A stretch of DNA of 43,308 nt from contig NZ_QSPK01000013.1 of NCBI RefSeq assembly GCF_003436425.1, forward strand, positions 1 to 43,308. The letters are read 5' to 3'. Each line of letters begins with the position of its first letter. Position 1 is the stretch's first letter. The translations under genes were made by a program, and so were the position numbers. This DNA comes from Eubacterium sp. TM05-53. Lineage in GTDB: Bacteria; Bacillota_I; Bacilli_A; Erysipelotrichales; Erysipelotrichaceae. Shown piece by piece: positions 1-10,066 of the stretch. The notes beneath the pieces are model-generated. The model ran no database searches, was not told where the DNA came from, and was given only the letters and a program-made list of their open reading frames with translations.

Positions 1-38
1 GAAACATAAACATTAAAAAAACAGATATTTAAGTTGTC

Positions 39-3000
39 TTAAATCTTGACATAGTACCACTTCGCTGTTCCTGTGTAGTTTCCAATACCTGTAATTGTTA
101 CTTCAACTGTACCTGCGTTGACTGCTGCTGTATAAGATAATGTGTAATCTACATTTTCAACAAGTGTTGCACCTGTCTTTGTATCTTCTACAGTTGGCTT
201 GTTCTTCTGTTCTTCGCCATTGTACATTGTATCGTCAGGCTTAGTTACCTGAATACCAGTCTTTTCATCTTCAGGATTGATTGATTTAGGCGTAATCTTT
301 AATGATCCATCTTCAATAATGAATGTTACATTTGTGAAGTTATGACTGTTATTTGTGAAATCCGATGCTTGTACATTCATTGGATATTCACCAACATTTG
401 TACCCTTAGCCTCAGCCGTACCACTAAATGTGAAATCATCTTTTGTATAATGCTTATTGCTGATTGACTTAACATCATAACCAGTTACAGTCTTTTCAGT
501 TCCATCATAGACATGTTCAGCACTATGTTCTGTAATAGTTACAGTTACTTCATCTGTTACTGGAATAACCTCTAAAGTACCTTCTTTTATTTCAATGACA
601 TAGTTCTTTTCTAATGTCTTTTCATTCAATGTATAAGTGAATGTATTCTTACTTGAACCTGTCTCTGTCTGACTTCCAGTTACATTATATGTAGCACCAT
701 CATCCTTAACAAATCCATCTTCACTTACTGTTACATCATGTTTAACTAATGGAGTTCCATCATAAGTCTTAGAATCAGATCCACTCGTTAATTTAACGGT
801 TCGTGGAGTAATTTGGTAATCAACTGTAGTTTCTTGTGAATAGTTACCCTTACCTTTGATTGTTACTGTTACTGTACCAGCATTGATAACATCTTCACTG
901 TAAGATAATGTGTAATCCGTATCTTCTACTAATACTTTTTCACCATCTTTAACAGTTGGTTTATTCTTGTGTTCATTACCATCATACTTAGAATCAGCAG
1001 GTTTAGTTACTGTAATTTCTTGCGTATTGATTGACTTAGGCGTAATAACCAACTTACCAGCACGAGTCTTTACAACCACTTTATCCGTTACATCAACACC
1101 ATCTTTTTCAACCTTAGCCGTTCCATCAAATACAGTGTTCGTATATTCACCAACATTTGTACCCTTAGTTACTGCCGTTAATCCAGATACTGTGTAACCA
1201 TTCATTGTAGTTGATTCAAAACCTTCGATTGACTGTTCAGCACCGTTATAAGTACGTGTACCACTATTCGCAACCAATGTGATTTCAGTCTTTTCAACCC
1301 AAACTGCATATAGAACGTTTTCACCATTCGCATCAATATTGATTGTTTGTCCATCTGCATAAGTTGCATTTCCTGTTTTAGAATCAGCCCAACCTGCAAA
1401 GTAGTATTCTTTACCTTCTACTACTGGAGCCGTAAAGGCTAATACATCAGAATCATGAGCTTCAATTTCTACTGCCTCATTATTCATGACATCAACTCTC
1501 GTAGCTGTACCAATTCCATTACCAGGATCATAAGTCAATGTTGTAGAAGTTTCTGCATTACCCCAAGTTGCCGTTAAGATAATCTCATTATTCTTATTCG
1601 CAATGTCCTTGTTTACTTCAAATGACTGTCCAGGCTTATAAACGTTTCCATTTAATTCCCAACCTAAGAATTTCTTACCTGAAGTAGTAGTCGCATTACC
1701 AGCTACAGTGACTCTTGCACCACCCGCATAAACCTTGTCATCTGTAGGAACTGTTGCACCCGTTTCAGTACCAGGATCATAAACAACTCTTAATTCACCC
1801 TTGTATAACCATTTACCAACGATACTTGTATCTCTAGTAATTGTGTTATTCGTATTGAATACTTCAGAAGTAATATTTCCATTACCATCCGCATAATACC
1901 AACCCGCAAATGAATATTCATTGATAGTTGGAATACTTGGTAATACTGTACTAGCTACTGTACCAGCAGCTACATCTTCAGTCTTCTTTACTAATGCACC
2001 CTCTGGATTATTCAAGTTATAAGTTAACTTAACATCAGAAGCCGTCCACTTTGCGTATAACGTAACATTTTGAGCTGGCATCTTCTTACCAGTAAAGTTA
2101 TATGCTTCACCTTCACAAAGTTCGTTTTCATACCATCCATCAAATACATAGTATTCTGGAAGTGAACTAGGTCTTGTAGGTGTGTAACTTGCATCTTTGA
2201 TACTCTGTTCATACTTCTTAGAAACAGTTTTTTCTTGTTTACCATTGTTGATAAACTTTAAGTTATAAGAATTACGTTTGTAGTAGAACTTAGCTCCATT
2301 ATATGATTCACCTACATCAGGATTACAATATTCAAATGTAAATCCAGAAATCGCATAACAATCTTCATGACCAATTGTTAGTCGACCACTTCCTTTGATC
2401 TCATCTGTATGATGTAAATCATAACCATTACCAGTAATTTTCTGTACATAATAATATGCAGTATAAGTATTCTTACCACCTGTACTCCATAATGTAGAAT
2501 CATTCATTGGCATTGTACTTGTAAAAGCAATATAACGTGCACTGTACCAATAACTTTCTTCTCGAATCTGCCAGTTACTATTTCCATCATATGCAGGCCA
2601 TTCATCTTTCGAAATACTTTGACCCCATTTTTTAGTGATTGTTGATAAATCTTCACTTGAGCTCTTTTTCTTTTTAAAATGCATTGTATACGTTTTTCTC
2701 TTGTAGTATACATTTACAATCGTCGATCCATCACCTTTGATTGTCTTTTGAGAAATAGTACTTGCGGTAAAGACTTTATCTTTTACACTTTCACCAAAAA
2801 TATTCTTGCCATCCACTGTATAAGATTTTTCGACAGCTTCTGTCTCTGAACCAGTAAGACCCTTCTTAGTTTCAGATTCATGGAATGAATATCCATTGTC
2901 ATCGGCATTTTCCCACCAGTGAATAACTGTATAGTTAACTTGTTTTGGTGTCCAATGTGCTGTTAAAGTCATTGGAGATTCAATAGTTGCATCATTTTCA

Positions 3001-4550
3001 ACTATTTCTGTTCCATTGTACCAACCATCAAATCTATAACCAGGCTTGGTAGGTGTTGTTTGATCATTTAGAGAGATTTTGTCAAATACGAATTGAGAAT
3101 CAATTGCACTTCCACCATTTGAATCAAAAGTTACCCAATACCCTTCTTTAATAATCGCATATACATTTACAGAAGTACTTCCTTCTGGTACTGCAATATT
3201 TTTTGTGATGTCATCAGTACCGTTCTGAATTGCTGCCCAACCAACTAATTTGTGAGTTGCGTCAACATCATAAGATACGTGTGAGTAATCATGATCCTTG
3301 TGATCTGCAACCTTTTCTGTACGCATGATCTGTGTTCCTTCTGGATTATAGAAGTAAACATATAATGCGTCTTCGTATTTTGCAGTAATTGTACGAGTTT
3401 CAGTCTTAGTAATTGTCTGTTCACCAAAACCATCAAACTTAGATCCATTTTCTTGCCATTCCACAAATGCTTTTCCAGCAATATCTGGAGCCGTTGGAGT
3501 AATCAATGTATCCCCTGTTTTAACAATTTGTGTACTAACTGTATTACCTTCGGCAACAAAGTTAAATGTTGTCAATTCGACTTTCTTTTCACCCGTAATA
3601 ACATAAATTGAGAAGTGATTTGCATCAAAGCTTTGTGTATTTGTAGCAACCTCAGTTACCGTACTTGCATCATCTGTAACATGGTAAACATTGACTTCTT
3701 CACCACCAACTGCTACATTTTCAAAGCTAACATTAACAATTCCGTTTGGTTGAATTTCGATACCATCTGCATTCACAATCGTAATATCCAGAGCTATAGC
3801 TGAATCAACCTCTTTATCCTTTTCCGTAACTGTTTCTTCAACAGCGTTCAAAATAGCTTTTCTTGTAACACGCTTAACGATTAATTGTGCACCATTAGGT
3901 AAAACACCTTCGGCCGCCGTTACATGAACGGTTACGTTTCCAGCTGTAGCACTCATATCAAATGCAGGATACTCTGGTAATTCTTCCTTCGCTTCTGGGT
4001 CTGCCTCAGCATCTTCTTCTGTTTTTTCTTCAGTTTTGTTTTCTTCTTGAGCTTCATTCGCTTCTGGGTGCGATTCTGTCATTACCTTCTGGTAAACAAA
4101 TTTCACACTTGTCAAATCTGAAGTCACATTTAAATTTGCTTGGGCTGCAGCTACGATTTGTGAATCATTCATAACTACATCTTTTAGGGTATAACCATCA
4201 AAATTCAACATCACACTTGCATCCGAATTCAAGTTGTAACCCATCTCATACTCATGAGTGGTAGCATCTTGTAATATTGTTCCATCTTCAGCTACATAAC
4301 TTAATGTTACAGACTTGGTTTCAGGCACTTGTACAAACTCTTCTTTCGCATCTATTGCAGGCGCTTCAGTTTGTTCGACAGCCACTTGTTGCGAACCCTC
4401 TTCAACCGTTACCGGTTCTTGTTCTTGGGTTTCTTCTATTATTGGTTCTTCTGATAGCGTATTCGCATAGTAAGTATCTGCCAATCCGAACTGAACAGCC
4501 ATCGCAAGCGACAACATGATCGCCGATGCTCTCTTCAAGTTCTTCAACAT
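39..4550 (-). CDS. Large secreted repeat protein with InlB-type and MBG-like repeats
   Basis: A 1503-residue protein with an N-terminal signal peptide: basic MLKNLKRASA, a hydrophobic stretch, likely cleavage near residues 24-30. After an acidic low-complexity stretch comes a MucBP-like segment (about 55-150). From roughly 325 to 1085 there are InlB B-type repeats with the recurring patterns GWY, FAGW and AHW/AVW. From 1085 to the end there are MBG-like units with motifs YDG/YNG, DYTLSY, NAGTV and GNY. An adhesin or host-contact role is inferred from these domains. The ATG at 4550 is preferred over the upstream TTG because AAGGAGG lies ten bases before it. The protein ends abruptly inside the last MBG-like unit and shows no LPxTG motif or membrane anchor, so it is either released or truncated. 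No convincing promoter was found in the 150 bases upstream. Confidence 0.85.
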   Translation of the reverse strand: MLKNLKRASAIMLSLAMAVQFGLADTYYANTLSEEPIIEETQEQEPVTVEEGSQQVAVEQTEAPAIDAKEEFVQVPETKSVTLSYVAEDGTILQDATTHEYEMGYNLNSDASVMLNFDGYTLKDVVMNDSQIVAAAQANLNVTSDLTSVKFVYQKVMTESHPEANEAQEENKTEEKTEEDAEADPEAKEELPEYPAFDMSATAGNVTVHVTAAEGVLPNGAQLIVKRVTRKAILNAVEETVTEKDKEVDSAIALDITIVNADGIEIQPNGIVNVSFENVAVGGEEVNVYHVTDDASTVTEVATNTQSFDANHFSIYVITGEKKVELTTFNFVAEGNTVSTQIVKTGDTLITPTAPDIAGKAFVEWQENGSKFDGFGEQTITKTETRTITAKYEDALYVYFYNPEGTQIMRTEKVADHKDHDYSHVSYDVDATHKLVGWAAIQNGTDDITKNIAVPEGSTSVNVYAIIKEGYWVTFDSNGGSAIDSQFVFDKISLNDQTTPTKPGYRFDGWYNGTEIVENDATIESPMTLTAHWTPKQVNYTVIHWWENADDNGYSFHESETKKGLTGSETEAVEKSYTVDGKNIFGESVKDKVFTASTISQKTIKGDGSTIVNVYYKRKTYTMHFKKKKSSSEDLSTITKKWGQSISKDEWPAYDGNSNWQIREESYWYSARYIAFTSTMPMNDSTLWSTGGKNTYTAYYYVQKITGNGYDLHHTDEIKGSGRLTIGHEDCYAISGFTFEYCNPDVGESYNGAKFYYKRNSYNLKFINNGKQEKTVSKKYEQSIKDASYTPTRPSSLPEYYVFDGWYENELCEGEAYNFTGKKMPAQNVTLYAKWTASDVKLTYNLNNPEGALVKKTEDVAAGTVASTVLPSIPTINEYSFAGWYYADGNGNITSEVFNTNNTITRDTSIVGKWLYKGELRVVYDPGTETGATVPTDDKVYAGGARVTVAGNATTTSGKKFLGWELNGNVYKPGQSFEVNKDIANKNNEIILTATWGNAETSTTLTYDPGNGIGTATRVDVMNNEAVEIEAHDSDVLAFTAPVVEGKEYYFAGWADSKTGNATYADGQTINIDANGENVLYAVWVEKTEITLVANSGTRTYNGAEQSIEGFESTTMNGYTVSGLTAVTKGTNVGEYTNTVFDGTAKVEKDGVDVTDKVVVKTRAGKLVITPKSINTQEITVTKPADSKYDGNEHKNKPTVKDGEKVLVEDTDYTLSYSEDVINAGTVTVTIKGKGNYSQETTVDYQITPRTVKLTSGSDSKTYDGTPLVKHDVTVSEDGFVKDDGATYNVTGSQTETGSSKNTFTYTLNEKTLEKNYVIEIKEGTLEVIPVTDEVTVTITEHSAEHVYDGTEKTVTGYDVKSISNKHYTKDDFTFSGTAEAKGTNVGEYPMNVQASDFTNNSHNFTNVTFIIEDGSLKITPKSINPEDEKTGIQVTKPDDTMYNGEEQKNKPTVEDTKTGATLVENVDYTLSYTAAVNAGTVEVTITGIGNYTGTAKWYYVKI

Positions 4551-4707
4551 ATTCAATTTTCCTCCTTTTCTATTCTTAGATAGTTACCCTTCCCATCTAC
4601 AAATAAAGTATAGAATTTTAACGGTTAGAAAGTGGTTATAAAACATATAACTTTGTCTTTTTTTTACACAATTTTCATTTGTTTACAACGTTTACTTTTA
4701 AAATAAA

Positions 4708-4729
4708 AAGCCATCCAATTGGATGACTT
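4708..4729 (-). terminator. Terminator of the ubiB-lspA-rluD-comEB run
   Basis: On the minus strand AAGTCATCC, loop AATT and GGATGGCTT form a nine-pair stem with one G-U pair. It is followed by TTTTATTTT. The stem overlaps the stop codon of the dCMP deaminase gene. Confidence 0.75.
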
Positions 4730-5207
4730 AACGCTCACTGATTTTTGTTTCTACATCAATCTCATAAGGAAGCTGTACAAGTTTTACACCCGCCTCATGA
4801 AACATACGCTTACTGGCAATATTACCTTCAGTTCCATCATACTTATCACTTTCATATACTACGCAAGAAATGCCTGCCTGAATAATGGCCTTTGCACATT
4901 CGTTACAAGGAAATAATGAAACATATAAAGTACAACCATGAAGGTCTTGAATACTATTTAAAATCGCATTTAATTCAGCATGCACAACATAAGGATACTT
5001 AGTCTCAAGAAATTCACCATCTCGATCCCAAGGAAACTCCTCATCTTCACAACCATAAGGAAAACCATTGTATCCAAGTCCAACCACTCTTTTTTGAGGA
5101 TTGACTATACAAGCTCCTACACGCGTATTTGGATCTTTTGAACGCTTTGCACTCAAATGAGCCATGCCCATAAAATATTGATCCCAACTTAATACATCAT
5201 CACGCAT
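4728..5207 (-). CDS. comEB: dCMP deaminase / ComEB-type zinc deaminase
   Basis: A 159-residue member of the cytidine/deoxycytidylate deaminase family, which converts dCMP to dUMP for thymidylate supply. The zinc site is visible: HAE at residues 76-78 (His ligand and catalytic Glu) and PCNEC with Cys101 and Cys104. An N-terminal [11 protein letters not shown] segment is typical of the family. Its start codon overlaps the stop of the upstream pseudouridine synthase gene (TAATG), so the two are probably translationally coupled. In related Gram-positives the orthologue is called ComEB because of its place in the com locus; no competence genes are nearby here, so a plain nucleotide-metabolism role is likelier. 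Length is normal. Confidence 0.93.
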   Translation of the reverse strand: MRDDVLSWDQYFMGMAHLSAKRSKDPNTRVGACIVNPQKRVVGLGYNGFPYGCEDEEFPWDRDGEFLETKYPYVVHAELNAILNSIQDLHGCTLYVSLFPCNECAKAIIQAGISCVVYESDKYDGTEGNIASKRMFHEAGVKLVQLPYEIDVETKISER

Positions 5208-6121
5208 TATTCTTCCCCTTCTCTAAGTTCATTTAAAACTCTTTCAAAAGTAGGTTCTAAACCAATCTCAAAACGCATCTTTTCCTTTGTCGTAGGATGC
5301 ACAAATTCCAATGCACACGCATGCAACAACTGACCATTGGCCTGAATTGTTTTTCTAGGACCATACTTAGGGTCTCCTGCGATTGGATGTTCAATATACT
5401 GCATATGAACACGAATCTGATGTGTTCTACCTGTCTCTAACTGACACTTGATATACGCAAATTTTTTGAAGTTTTCCAATACTGTAAAATGCGTAATCGC
5501 ATCCTTCGAATTATTTGCGGTAACCGCCATCTTCTGACGATCCTTTTCATCACGACCAATTGGTGCATGAATCGTACCATGCTCGTGCGTAAAAGGATTA
5601 TGTACAATAGCTACATATTCACGATGACACGTTTTATCCTGTAATTGCTGACTTAAAGATTCATGGGCCACATCATTCTTGGCAACAACCAATAATCCAG
5701 ACGTATCCTTATCAATACGATGTACGATACCTGGACGCATCACCCCATTAATACCACTCAAATCTTTACAATGATACAACAACGCATTCACTAAAGTTCC
5801 AGAATAATGACCAGGAGCTGGATGCACAACCATGCCCTTTGGCTTATTGATCACAATAATATCATGATCCTCATATACAATATCCAAATCAATTGGTTCA
5901 GGAAGGACTTCCATAGAATCTAGTTCAGGAATAGAAACCGCAATTTCATCTCCTACACAAACTTTATAACTTGCCTTCATCAGCTTTTGATTGACCAAGA
6001 CATTTCCTTCGTCCAATAAATCCTTAATTCTCTTACGTGAAAAATCCAATTTTTCCGCAAGAACCTTATCCAAACGATCCAATTTAGTATCTTCATCTAT
6101 CTTTAAGATTCTTGTTTCCAT
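5207..6121 (-). CDS. rluD: RluA/RluD-family 23S rRNA pseudouridine synthase
   Basis: A 304-residue RNA pseudouridine synthase. Residues about 13-60 form an S4 RNA-binding domain ([25 protein letters not shown]). The catalytic domain carries [15 protein letters not shown], containing the catalytic Asp of the family, then the later motif [10 protein letters not shown]. In Gram-positives the gene downstream of lspA is usually this RluD-like (YlyB) enzyme, and that order is seen here: its start overlaps the lspA 3' end by 19 bases. The exact uridine modified cannot be read from sequence. Full length, nothing missing. Confidence 0.92.
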   Translation of the reverse strand: METRILKIDEDTKLDRLDKVLAEKLDFSRKRIKDLLDEGNVLVNQKLMKASYKVCVGDEIAVSIPELDSMEVLPEPIDLDIVYEDHDIIVINKPKGMVVHPAPGHYSGTLVNALLYHCKDLSGINGVMRPGIVHRIDKDTSGLLVVAKNDVAHESLSQQLQDKTCHREYVAIVHNPFTHEHGTIHAPIGRDEKDRQKMAVTANNSKDAITHFTVLENFKKFAYIKCQLETGRTHQIRVHMQYIEHPIAGDPKYGPRKTIQANGQLLHACALEFVHPTTKEKMRFEIGLEPTFERVLNELREGEE

Positions 6122-6597
6122 CTCTCTTGCTCCTTCTTATCATCTATAAACATACTTACTAATATTAATGCGATACCCACTGTAATACAGATATCTGCTA
6201 CATTAAATACGGGAAATGGATAGCCAAAAATATAGAAACTAAAAAAGTCTCTTACAAAGCCTAGCGTCATACGATCGATAAAGTTTCCAATAGCTCCCGA
6301 AAAAACTAAAGACAAACAAATCTGATAACGCGAATCATTCGTTTTAAAAAACATATATACCATACCTACTAAGGCAATAATGGTAAGTGCGGCAAAGAAA
6401 CCCATTCCAGCTCCCACAAACATACTAAAACCTGCCCCTGTATTTCGAACATATGTCAAATAAAAGAAATGATTGATCATTTCAACCGAATCATTTAATG
6501 CGATAGACTTCTCAACAGCCCACTTTGTCCATTGATCCAGTCCCAAAGTGACCAACACAATCAATAGTGAAGCCACTGTAGTTTTACCTTTTTTCAT
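6103..6597 (-). CDS. lspA: Lipoprotein signal peptidase (signal peptidase II)
   Basis: A 164-residue polytopic membrane aspartyl protease that removes signal peptides from diacylated prolipoproteins. Four hydrophobic segments are visible. The two catalytic Asp motifs are present: GAIGNFIDRM and FNVADICITVG. The early family motif DQWTKWAVE follows the first membrane segment. AAGGGGAA precedes the ATG by a few bases. Its substrates in this window would include the lipobox proteins at 8400-8870 and 27171-28070. It lies between ubiB (11 bases upstream) and the pseudouridine synthase (overlapping). Confidence 0.95.
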   Translation of the reverse strand: MKKGKTTVASLLIVLVTLGLDQWTKWAVEKSIALNDSVEMINHFFYLTYVRNTGAGFSMFVGAGMGFFAALTIIALVGMVYMFFKTNDSRYQICLSLVFSGAIGNFIDRMTLGFVRDFFSFYIFGYPFPVFNVADICITVGIALILVSMFIDDKKEQERWKQES

Positions 6598-6608
6598 ATA
6601 CTTCCCCT

Positions 6609-8204
6609 TTAAAAAGACTTGTTTTTTCGATGCAAAAATAACATCTTAAAAAACAACCATACACTCATCCCAATCGCAATGATGTATCCAAAAAATCCAA
6701 GTGCTGGTATTCCCATAATCATCGGCTTCATCTTCGTCGTACAAATCAAACTTGAACCCATAACCAAAGCGGCAATCAACACACATACAATCAAACGATT
6801 CACCATCTGATCAATCTTCGCAAGTGGAGCTTGAGAACCCATTAGATTCAAATTGACCTTGATCTGTCCTCTTTGAACCATCTTCAACACATCGCTTGCC
6901 TGCACAGGAATATCAACCGAACGAGAAAGCGCATCAATACTTCGCTTAAATCCCGACTTGATTTCTTTCTCCCAATCAATTTTTGTCAAACTTGACTTAT
7001 GACTCATCGCAATCTTCATCGTATTCATATTCGGATCTAAAGCTGTTAACGTTCCTTCAATCGTCATCATAGAACGAGCTAACATACTAATGCCTTTAGG
7101 CAAAGAAATCGAATATACATGACAAATTGAAAACATATCCTGAATCAGTTTGGCAACATCAATTTCTGAATATGGAACACTCAAATATTGATTCACAAAA
7201 CGATCCATATCCCCACAAAAAGCCGTATAATCAATCTCCTTTTTACAATCCCCTATCATCAAGATACAATCCACTAACTTCTGTGTATCCCTCAAGGCAA
7301 TGGCACGAACAGCCTCCTTCATCGTTTCACGCTCATTCGCATCTAAAGTGCCCATCATACCAAAATCGATCCATACGATTTGATTATCACGAATTCTTAG
7401 ATTTCCCGAATGTGGGTCTGCATGAAAGAAACCATTCTCAATAATCTGTGAAATATAATTAAATGCCAATTTATCCGCTATCTCACTACGATCATATCCC
7501 AGTTCATCTAATTTATTTGAATCATTAATCTCAATGCCATCCACATATTCCATCACAAGAATATTCTTTCTTGTATATTCATCATAAATCTTTGGCGCAT
7601 CAATAAACTGACAATCCTTATAATCATTCTTAAAGCGTTTCGCAAATTGAGCCTCAATCGTAAAATCCATCTCCTGTTTTGCGGTTGTCCAAAATTCATC
7701 GATGACCATATCTAGATCCACTACGCTTGATACAATATCTGAAAGATTCAATATCTTAACAGCCTTTCTTAACAAGGCCACATCCCGTTCCATCCACTCA
7801 TAGATCTTAGGACGCTGAATCTTAAGCACAACTCTTTCTTTTGACTTCAAAGTAGCTGCATGCACCTGCGCAATTGATGCTGAACCTAGACAAATCTCAT
7901 CAATACTTTCAAACTCTTCTTGAAATAAATCGCCATACGTCTCTTGAATGATTTGTTCAACCATAGAAAAAGGCATGGGACTTGCCTGCGAGCGAAGCTT
8001 CATCAACTCTTTACAATAACGCTCAGAAAACAGATCCTGTCTTGTCGACATAATTTGTCCAATCTTGACGAAAGTAGGACCCAAGTCTTCAAGTATCATA
8101 CGTAACTTAACGGGATCCATTCCCTTTTGGATATGATGTTTTCTTAATATAGATACAATCTGCGCAAACCTTGCACTCGTTGACATCGTATTCGTATCAC
8201 TCAT
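6609..8204 (-). CDS. ubiB: UbiB/AarF/ABC1-family atypical kinase
   Basis: A 531-residue ABC1 atypical kinase-like protein. Family motifs in order: KIGQ (replacing the P-loop, in FVKIGQIMSTRQDLF), ASIAQVHAA, NILVMEYVDG, the catalytic block FFHADPHSGNLRI, and the metal-binding IDFGMMG. The C-terminus has two hydrophobic helices, so the protein is membrane-anchored. In proteobacteria members support ubiquinone synthesis; in low-GC Gram-positives the substrate is unknown, and a lipid or prenyl-related role is only inference. It heads the run with lspA, rluD and comEB. A short upstream reading frame (8201-8344) ends in an ATGA overlap with this start codon. Confidence 0.85.
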   Translation of the reverse strand: MSDTNTMSTSARFAQIVSILRKHHIQKGMDPVKLRMILEDLGPTFVKIGQIMSTRQDLFSERYCKELMKLRSQASPMPFSMVEQIIQETYGDLFQEEFESIDEICLGSASIAQVHAATLKSKERVVLKIQRPKIYEWMERDVALLRKAVKILNLSDIVSSVVDLDMVIDEFWTTAKQEMDFTIEAQFAKRFKNDYKDCQFIDAPKIYDEYTRKNILVMEYVDGIEINDSNKLDELGYDRSEIADKLAFNYISQIIENGFFHADPHSGNLRIRDNQIVWIDFGMMGTLDANERETMKEAVRAIALRDTQKLVDCILMIGDCKKEIDYTAFCGDMDRFVNQYLSVPYSEIDVAKLIQDMFSICHVYSISLPKGISMLARSMMTIEGTLTALDPNMNTMKIAMSHKSSLTKIDWEKEIKSGFKRSIDALSRSVDIPVQASDVLKMVQRGQIKVNLNLMGSQAPLAKIDQMVNRLIVCVLIAALVMGSSLICTTKMKPMIMGIPALGFFGYIIAIGMSVWLFFKMLFLHRKNKSF

Positions 8205-8344
8205 CGTTTCACATCCTGCTTTCTACGTAAAGGCGTATTTGTCACTTTACCCCTTTTTAAATTTCTTAGCGAATTTGACTTCTTTTTATCATCCACCAGA
8301 ATCATTCTCAACAAACGACTCCAGTCTCTATTATTTTTCACCAT
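8201..8344 (-). CDS. Possible 47-residue basic protein upstream of ubiB
   Basis: An open frame that starts MVKNNRDWSRLLRMILVDDK, is rich in Lys and Arg, and stops with TGA overlapping the ATG of ubiB (ATGA). The tight overlap argues for a real or coupling gene. Against it, there is no ribosome site before the ATG and the predicted transcript start lies almost at the first codon. It could be a leader peptide that feeds ribosomes to ubiB, or simply the 5' untranslated region. I do not recognise it. Confidence 0.35.
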   Translation of the reverse strand: MVKNNRDWSRLLRMILVDDKKKSNSLRNLKRGKVTNTPLRRKQDVKR

Positions 8345-8350
8345 AACAGT

Positions 8351-8359
8351 ATTTTAACA
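8351..8359 (-). promoter_or_regulatory. Extended -10 promoter element for the ubiB run
   Basis: Minus-strand TGTTAAAAT is an extended -10 (TGn followed by TAAAAT, 5 of 6 matches). No good -35 hexamer sits at 16-18 bases, as is common for extended -10 promoters. Transcription would begin near 8345. Confidence 0.4.
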
Positions 8360-8374
8360 CACTTGTTAAAAATC

Positions 8375-8399
8375 AAAAAGAAACAGTATAAACTGTTCC
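8375..8399 (-). terminator. Terminator after the PadR/DUF1700/lipoprotein run
   Basis: Minus-strand GGAACAGT, loop TTAT and ACTGTTTC form an eight-pair stem with one G-U pair. It is followed by TTTTT and lies directly after the stop codon of the lipoprotein gene. Confidence 0.7.
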
Positions 8400-8870
8400 T
8401 TAATAGTAGTCATCCACCAATGTAATTTTATCCTTTAATGCCTTGCCATATCGAAGACTTACATGAATTTCACCATTCTTTGCACAATACTCATCATAAC
8501 TCTTCGATTTGAACGTATCAAAAATGGTTTGAAGATTCTTTGACATTTCATAATCATCCATCTGTAAATCTAATTGATCCCCATCCTGCACAACATGAAG
8601 CATTTTAGGATATGTGATCACCAATGAATTATTCGGTAATTGATTATCTTCCACCATCTCATCCACAACGACACGTACATCGCCAACCGAACTTAAATAC
8701 GTTTTTGTATATAAGTGACAGCTATCTGGCATTGTCGTTGTCATAGTCTGCGTTTCTTTTGACAAATCAATTAGATTTGGACTAATTTGACTCAATTCAT
8801 ATACAAAAGTTCCACAACCAATCACAAATAATAAGATTGAAACAACAAGTAATACACCTAATTTACGCAT
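8400..8870 (-). CDS. Small lipoprotein downstream of DUF1700 gene
   Basis: A 156-residue predicted lipoprotein. The N-terminus MRKLGVLLVVSILLFVIGC is a type II signal peptide with lipobox VIGC. The rest is a short extracytoplasmic domain with no motif I recognise. In many Firmicutes PadR-DUF1700 pairs are followed by a DUF4097 surface protein; this gene holds that position but is shorter, so homology is only a guess. The start was moved nine codons in from the longest frame because GGTGG lies six bases before this ATG. It overlaps the end of the DUF1700 gene by eight bases. Confidence 0.75.
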   Translation of the reverse strand: MRKLGVLLVVSILLFVIGCGTFVYELSQISPNLIDLSKETQTMTTTMPDSCHLYTKTYLSSVGDVRVVVDEMVEDNQLPNNSLVITYPKMLHVVQDGDQLDLQMDDYEMSKNLQTIFDTFKSKSYDEYCAKNGEIHVSLRYGKALKDKITLVDDYY

Positions 8871-9750
8871 TTGTATCCACCCTCTTTGGCCATGCACGAA
8901 ATAACATCAATAGGATTGCCAAGCTTCCTAACACAAAGGCAATGTCCATACAATATAATCCAGCACTTGTTGTGGCATACATAGCACTGACATAAATCAA
9001 TACCACTAAGCCAATACCACTACCAATCAACACACACGCTACAGGAATCATAGCCAAGACTAAGATGACCTTTAAGACATCCGATTCAAGATGACTTGGC
9101 TTTCTTTCATGATACAAAGGACGCTCAGGTGTTGGAGGCAAATCACTCGATTTAATATTATCATTCCAAGTATCTTTGATATCGTCCATCACACCCACGT
9201 TGTGCGCATGCAAACGATAACGTTCCACTCTTTTAGCCATAACTTTCACAAAGAAATAAATGGCTAAACATAAATATAGTATGCGACATAGACTCAACAT
9301 AAAATCTGTAATCATATAGAATCCAACAAAGAATGAAAAAATCATCGACAATAAGAATTGGCATAAAATATCTACCACAATGACTTTTCCAATCAACAAA
9401 ATTAATACTAAGACAATCGCATCAAATAAGATGTGAAAAATTTCATTCATCGAAAAATTACCAAGCTTAGAAAACAATTCCTCAACCTTGGCATACACCT
9501 TATCAATCGTTTTATCTGCACGATTAGAGAATGGATCCATTGAGTCCGTATTGATCTTATATGCATCTAGAATATCCTTTACCAATTCATCCACATCACC
9601 AAATCCAGCAACCGCCTCTTCTTCTGCAACACCACCAGCCATCTTGTCATCAATATATGTTCCATATTCTAATAGGATGTCTTCTCTTTCTTTATCGCTA
9701 ATCAACGATAACTTTTGATTTAAAACATCCAAAAATTCCTTTTTTAACAC
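8863..9750 (-). CDS. DUF1700 (HAAS-domain) membrane protein
   Basis: A 295-residue protein. Residues 1-65 match the DUF1700/HAAS signaling domain: MLKKEFLDVLNQKL, then ILLEYGTYIDDK and a FGDVDELVKDIL segment. The rest carries several hydrophobic helices (about 105-185 and 225-290), so it is a polytopic membrane protein. DUF1700 proteins are typically encoded directly after a PadR regulator, exactly as here, one base after the PadR stop. They are thought to transmit envelope or antimicrobial-peptide signals to PadR targets; the specific signal is unknown. Confidence 0.82.
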   Translation of the reverse strand: MLKKEFLDVLNQKLSLISDKEREDILLEYGTYIDDKMAGGVAEEEAVAGFGDVDELVKDILDAYKINTDSMDPFSNRADKTIDKVYAKVEELFSKLGNFSMNEIFHILFDAIVLVLILLIGKVIVVDILCQFLLSMIFSFFVGFYMITDFMLSLCRILYLCLAIYFFVKVMAKRVERYRLHAHNVGVMDDIKDTWNDNIKSSDLPPTPERPLYHERKPSHLESDVLKVILVLAMIPVACVLIGSGIGLVVLIYVSAMYATTSAGLYCMDIAFVLGSLAILLMLFRAWPKRVDTNA

Positions 9751-9751
9751 T

Positions 9752-10066
9752 CTACTCCACTCCTTTCAAATATGCATTTACACTATCTGAAAAATCCGTC
9801 CACTCCGATAATAATGCATCATATCTTTCAAGTCCTAAATTTGTGATATGATAATACTTTCTTGGAGGACCCTCCGTAGATTCTTTTAAATAAGACTCCA
9901 ACAAACGATCGTTCGACAATCGCTTCAACAAAGGATAAATCGTACCTTCATTTACTTGAATTACCTCGTTGATACGAGACACAAGCTGATACCCATATAG
10001 ATCATCCGATACAATAGCCTTTAATACAATCAACTCTAAAACACCTTTTTTAAATTGAGTATTCAT
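9752..10066 (-). CDS. PadR-family transcriptional regulator
   Basis: A 104-residue winged-helix repressor. Family pattern: KKGVLELIVLKAI, DDLYGYQLV, NEGTIYPLLKRL (recognition helix) and PPRKYYHITNLG (wing). The ATG at 10066 is preferred over an upstream GTG because AGGGGTG sits six bases before it. It overlaps the 3' end of the flavodoxin-like gene, so the whole run from 10466 to 8400 is likely one transcript. PadR proteins usually repress their own operon; the near-palindromic AT-rich stretch over the -10 of the upstream promoter (10488-10500) is a possible operator. Confidence 0.9.
   Translation of the reverse strand: MNTQFKKGVLELIVLKAIVSDDLYGYQLVSRINEVIQVNEGTIYPLLKRLSNDRLLESYLKESTEGPPRKYYHITNLGLERYDALLSEWTDFSDSVNAYLKGVE

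Noticed and set aside
7127..7444. A 105-codon plus-strand frame
   Set aside because: Antisense shadow of the ubiB gene with no ribosome site or family resemblance.
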